Assembly: GCF_001544515.1 (NCBI RefSeq)
Contig: NZ_FCOL02000014.1
Span: 62,001-126,000 of the forward strand
Direction of reading: 5' to 3'
Source of the DNA: Caballeronia terrestris
Lineage (GTDB): Bacteria > Pseudomonadota > Gammaproteobacteria > Burkholderiales > Burkholderiaceae
DNA: 64,000 nt
Shown here: positions 61,928-64,000 of the stretch, one piece after another
Numbering within the stretch: the stretch's first letter is position 1
How the letters are laid out: each line of letters opens with the position of its first letter
Notes under the pieces: model-generated
Told to the model about the DNA's origin: nothing
The model's database searches: none
Seen by the model: the letters and a program-made list of their open reading frames with translations, nothing else
Position numbers and translations under genes: made by a program

Positions 61928-62884
61928 ATGAAAGCACACGCGCAACGACTCATCGCCGCGCGCCTCGGCCTCGCGCTGCTCACGCTGCTGCTGGTGTCGG
62001 CGGTCGTGTTCGCGATCACCGGCCTGCTTCCGGGCGACGCCGCGCAACAGGCGCTCGGCCAGGCGGCCACGCCCGAGGCCGTCGCGGCGCTGCGCCACCA
62101 GTTCGGGCTCGACCAGCCCGCGCTGCAACGCTACTTCCAGTGGCTCGTTCATATCGTGAGCGGTAATTTCGGCACGTCGCTGTCCAACAATCTGCCCGTC
62201 AGCGAACTGATCGCCACGCGTCTGCCGAATTCTCTCGTGCTCGCCGGGCTGACCGCGCTCGTCTCCGTGCCGATCGCGCTCGTGATCGGCATCTCGTCGG
62301 CGATGTTTCGCGGCTCGCTGCTCGATCGCACGCTGAACGTGCTCACGCTCTCCACCGTCGCCGTGCCCGAGTTCCTGATCGCGACGGTCGCCGTGTTGAT
62401 CTTCGCCGTGAAGTTGCGCTGGCTGCCGGCGCTGTCGTATCTGTCGGAGGTGTCGTCGTTCGGCGGGCTGCTGCGCATCTACGCGATGCCCGTGATGACG
62501 CTCTGCTGCGTGATCGTCGCGCAGATGGCGCGCATGACGCGCGCGGCCGTGCTGGATCAGCTGAACGCGTCGTATGTGGAGATGGCGATCCTGAAAGGTG
62601 CCTCGCCGATGCGCGTCGTGCTGCGCCATGTGCTGCCCAATACGATTGGTCCGATTGCCAATGCCGTGGCCTTGAGCCTGTCGTATCTGTTCGGCGGCGT
62701 CGTGATTGTCGAATCGATTTTCAACTATCCGGGGCTCGCGAGCCTGATGGTCGATGCCGTCACCAACCGCGACATGCCGCTCGTGCAGGGCTGCGTGATG
62801 GTGTTCTGCGTGGCGTATCTCGCGCTCGTGCTGATCGCCGACCTGTGCCAAATCGTCTCCAACCCGAGGCTGCGTCAACGATGA
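61928..62884 (+). CDS. ABC transporter permease (DppB type)
   Basis: 318 residues with six spans. N-terminal motif LGLALLTLLLVSAVVFAITG and the EAA-like loop EMAILKGASPMRVVLRHVLP, where the ATPase docks. ATGA overlap with the second permease (62881-62884). Confidence 0.93.
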   Translation: MKAHAQRLIAARLGLALLTLLLVSAVVFAITGLLPGDAAQQALGQAATPEAVAALRHQFGLDQPALQRYFQWLVHIVSGNFGTSLSNNLPVSELIATRLPNSLVLAGLTALVSVPIALVIGISSAMFRGSLLDRTLNVLTLSTVAVPEFLIATVAVLIFAVKLRWLPALSYLSEVSSFGGLLRIYAMPVMTLCCVIVAQMARMTRAAVLDQLNASYVEMAILKGASPMRVVLRHVLPNTIGPIANAVALSLSYLFGGVVIVESIFNYPGLASLMVDAVTNRDMPLVQGCVMVFCVAYLALVLIADLCQIVSNPRLRQR

Positions 62885-63840
62885 ACCGACCCGCCACACC
62901 CCATGCCTCCACCGTGCTATACGCCGTGTCCGATAACGACGCGCAGCACGTCTCGCCCGCGCTGCAAGAGCCGCTACCCGAAATCCCGCCGGTCGAGAAA
63001 CGCGGCCTCCTGAAGCGCCTCGTTCACCGCTTTTCGGTGCTCGGCCTGATCGGGCTGGTTATCGTCGTGTTCTGGCTCGTCGTCGCGTTCATCGGACCTT
63101 TGGTCGCGCCGTACAAAGGCGGCGCGCTGACTTCGATCGACATCTTCGGCTCGTACAGCTCGGCGTATCCGCTCGGCACCGACTACCTCGGCCGCGACAT
63201 GCTGAGCCGCATTCTCTACGGCACGCGCTACACGGTCGGGCTCGCGCTCGCGGCGGCCGTGCTCGCGAGTTGCATCGGCACGTTCTTCGGGCTGCTCGCG
63301 GCGGTGTCGGGCCGCTGGGTCGACGAGATCCTGAGCCGTCTCTTCGACGCGCTCATCTCGATCCCGAGCAAGGTACTCGCGCTCGTGGTGATCGCGGCGT
63401 TCGGTTCGTCGATCACGATGCTCACGGCGGTCGCCGCGCTCGCCTACATTCCCGGCGCGTTCCGCATCTCGCGCTCGCTCGCCGTCAACCTGATGACGCT
63501 CGAATACGTGCAGGTGGCGCGGGCGCGCGGCGAGGGGTTGTTCTACATCGCGCGCGTCGAAGTGCTGCCGAACATGATCCATCCGATGCTCGCCGACTTC
63601 GGCCTGCGCTTCGTCTTCATCGTGCTGCTGCTGAGCGGCCTGTCGTTCCTCGGCCTGGGCGTGCAGCCGCCGAACGCGGACTGGGGCTCGCTCGTGCGCG
63701 AGAACATCGGCGGATTGTCCGAAGGCGCGCCCGCCGTGCTGATGCCGGCTGTCGCCATCGCCACGCTGACCATCGGCGTGAACCTCTTGATCGACAACCT
63801 GCGTCGCCGTGGCGGCCGTGGGCAGGGAGCCGCGCAATGA
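62881..63840 (+). CDS. ABC transporter permease (DppC type)
   Basis: 319 residues with a 45-residue cytoplasmic N-terminus, six spans, TDYLGRDMLSRILYGTRY (typical DppC) and the ATPase docking loop EYVQVARARGEGLFYIARVE. ATGA overlaps on both sides: start with DppB, end with the ATPase start at 63837. Confidence 0.93.
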   Translation: MNRPATPHASTVLYAVSDNDAQHVSPALQEPLPEIPPVEKRGLLKRLVHRFSVLGLIGLVIVVFWLVVAFIGPLVAPYKGGALTSIDIFGSYSSAYPLGTDYLGRDMLSRILYGTRYTVGLALAAAVLASCIGTFFGLLAAVSGRWVDEILSRLFDALISIPSKVLALVVIAAFGSSITMLTAVAALAYIPGAFRISRSLAVNLMTLEYVQVARARGEGLFYIARVEVLPNMIHPMLADFGLRFVFIVLLLSGLSFLGLGVQPPNADWGSLVRENIGGLSEGAPAVLMPAVAIATLTIGVNLLIDNLRRRGGRGQGAAQ

Positions 63841-64000
63841 ATATGATCGAAGTGAAGGGCCTGCGCGTGGTCGCGGGCGCCGCGCCCGATCCGGTGATCG
63901 AAATCGTGAAGGGCGTCGATTTCTCGGTGAAGAAGGGCGAAGTGCTGGCGCTGATCGGCGAGTCGGGTTCGGGCAAGACGACGATCGCGCTCTCGCTCCT
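63837..64000 (+). CDS. ABC transporter ATP-binding protein (5' part only, runs off the window)
   Basis: ATG 63837 lies in the ATGA overlap with the permease stop. The 54 codons seen encode MNMIEVKGLRVV... and a Walker A GESGSGKTT, followed by IALSL. This is the ATPase (DppD type, possibly a fused DppDF) of the importer. The rest lies outside. Confidence 0.92.
   Translation, partial: MNMIEVKGLRVVAGAAPDPVIEIVKGVDFSVKKGEVLALIGESGSGKTTIALSL

Noticed and set aside
60169..62070. 633-codon minus-strand frame over the substrate-binding protein gene
   Set aside because: Antisense shadow without recognisable domains; plus strand encodes an obvious ABC importer.
1..64000. CRISPR arrays, IS elements, prophage genes, tRNA or rRNA genes
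   Set aside because: Looked for by eye through repeats, transposase motifs and conserved RNA stretches; none found. A tRNA search program could still find one that I missed.

Overview
The window comes from a high-GC Gram-negative betaproteobacterium, most likely Burkholderiaceae (Paraburkholderia/Caballeronia type). This rests on the trimeric porin style, the paired IclR and LysR regulators, the aromatic-acid MFS transporter, the aminoacyl-carrier-protein module and the GC-ending codon use. Coding density and the many catabolic modules suggest a secondary chromosome or a metabolically versatile accessory region. No rRNA, tRNA, insertion sequence or CRISPR array was seen.

Left part (1-25 kb). 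A tightly coupled four-gene module (minus strand, 1-3365) encodes a carrier protein, an acyl-CoA dehydrogenase-like flavoenzyme, a stand-alone aminoacyl-tRNA-synthetase-like amino acid:carrier protein ligase and a DUF1839 protein cut by the window edge. Next come a YdcF-type membrane protein, a small membrane protein, and a three-gene exopolysaccharide unit (GT4 glycosyltransferase, Wzc/GumC-type tyrosine autokinase, TupA-like ATP-grasp). A Crp/Fnr regulator, a DUF3667 membrane protein, a TpsB/FhaC-type outer-membrane transporter without a visible partner, a duplicated histidine-motif lipoprotein, a DUF3616 protein and a DHA2 MFS pump follow. Two tandem Tat-lipoprotein glycoside-hydrolase paralogues come next, one of them frameshifted in a C5/G5 tract, and then a penicillin-acylase/AHL-acylase family enzyme.

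Middle part (24-43 kb). A LysR/TauE divergent pair, an EAL phosphodiesterase, an IclR regulator and a porin precede a 13.2-kb, 14-gene plus-strand catabolic operon (29591-42786). It encodes a complete Rieske oxygenase system (ferredoxin, homomeric oxygenase, reductase), two SDRs (one without the usual Tyr/Lys), a cupin, an alpha/beta hydrolase, its own IclR regulator, a ThDP enzyme, an aspartate-dehydrogenase-like enzyme, an aldehyde dehydrogenase, a two-domain extradiol-type dioxygenase and an AAHS transporter. The substrate cannot be read from sequence. The porin and the operon are transcribed divergently from two promoters that carry similar palindromic operator candidates at identical distance.

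Right part (43-64 kb). A lower-GC patch (about 42.8-45.6 kb) encodes a small secreted protein, a secreted or lipoprotein zinc metalloprotease and an acyltransferase-3 protein. A second catabolic operon (minus, 45.7-49.6 kb) encodes tartrate/D-malate-type dehydrogenase, succinate-semialdehyde-type dehydrogenase, an aspartoacylase/AstE-like deacylase and a cupin. It is divergent from a LysR regulator and near an ACS-family MFS transporter; the last two share unusual G/T-ending codons. From 52.4 kb to the end lies an amine/amino-acid catabolism and uptake region: Lrp regulator, class III aminotransferase, GhrA-like reductase, GNAT on one strand; aldehyde dehydrogenase, HAD hydrolase, PuuB-like FAD oxidoreductase and a peptide/polyamine-type ABC importer on the other. 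The importer's ATPase gene runs off the window.
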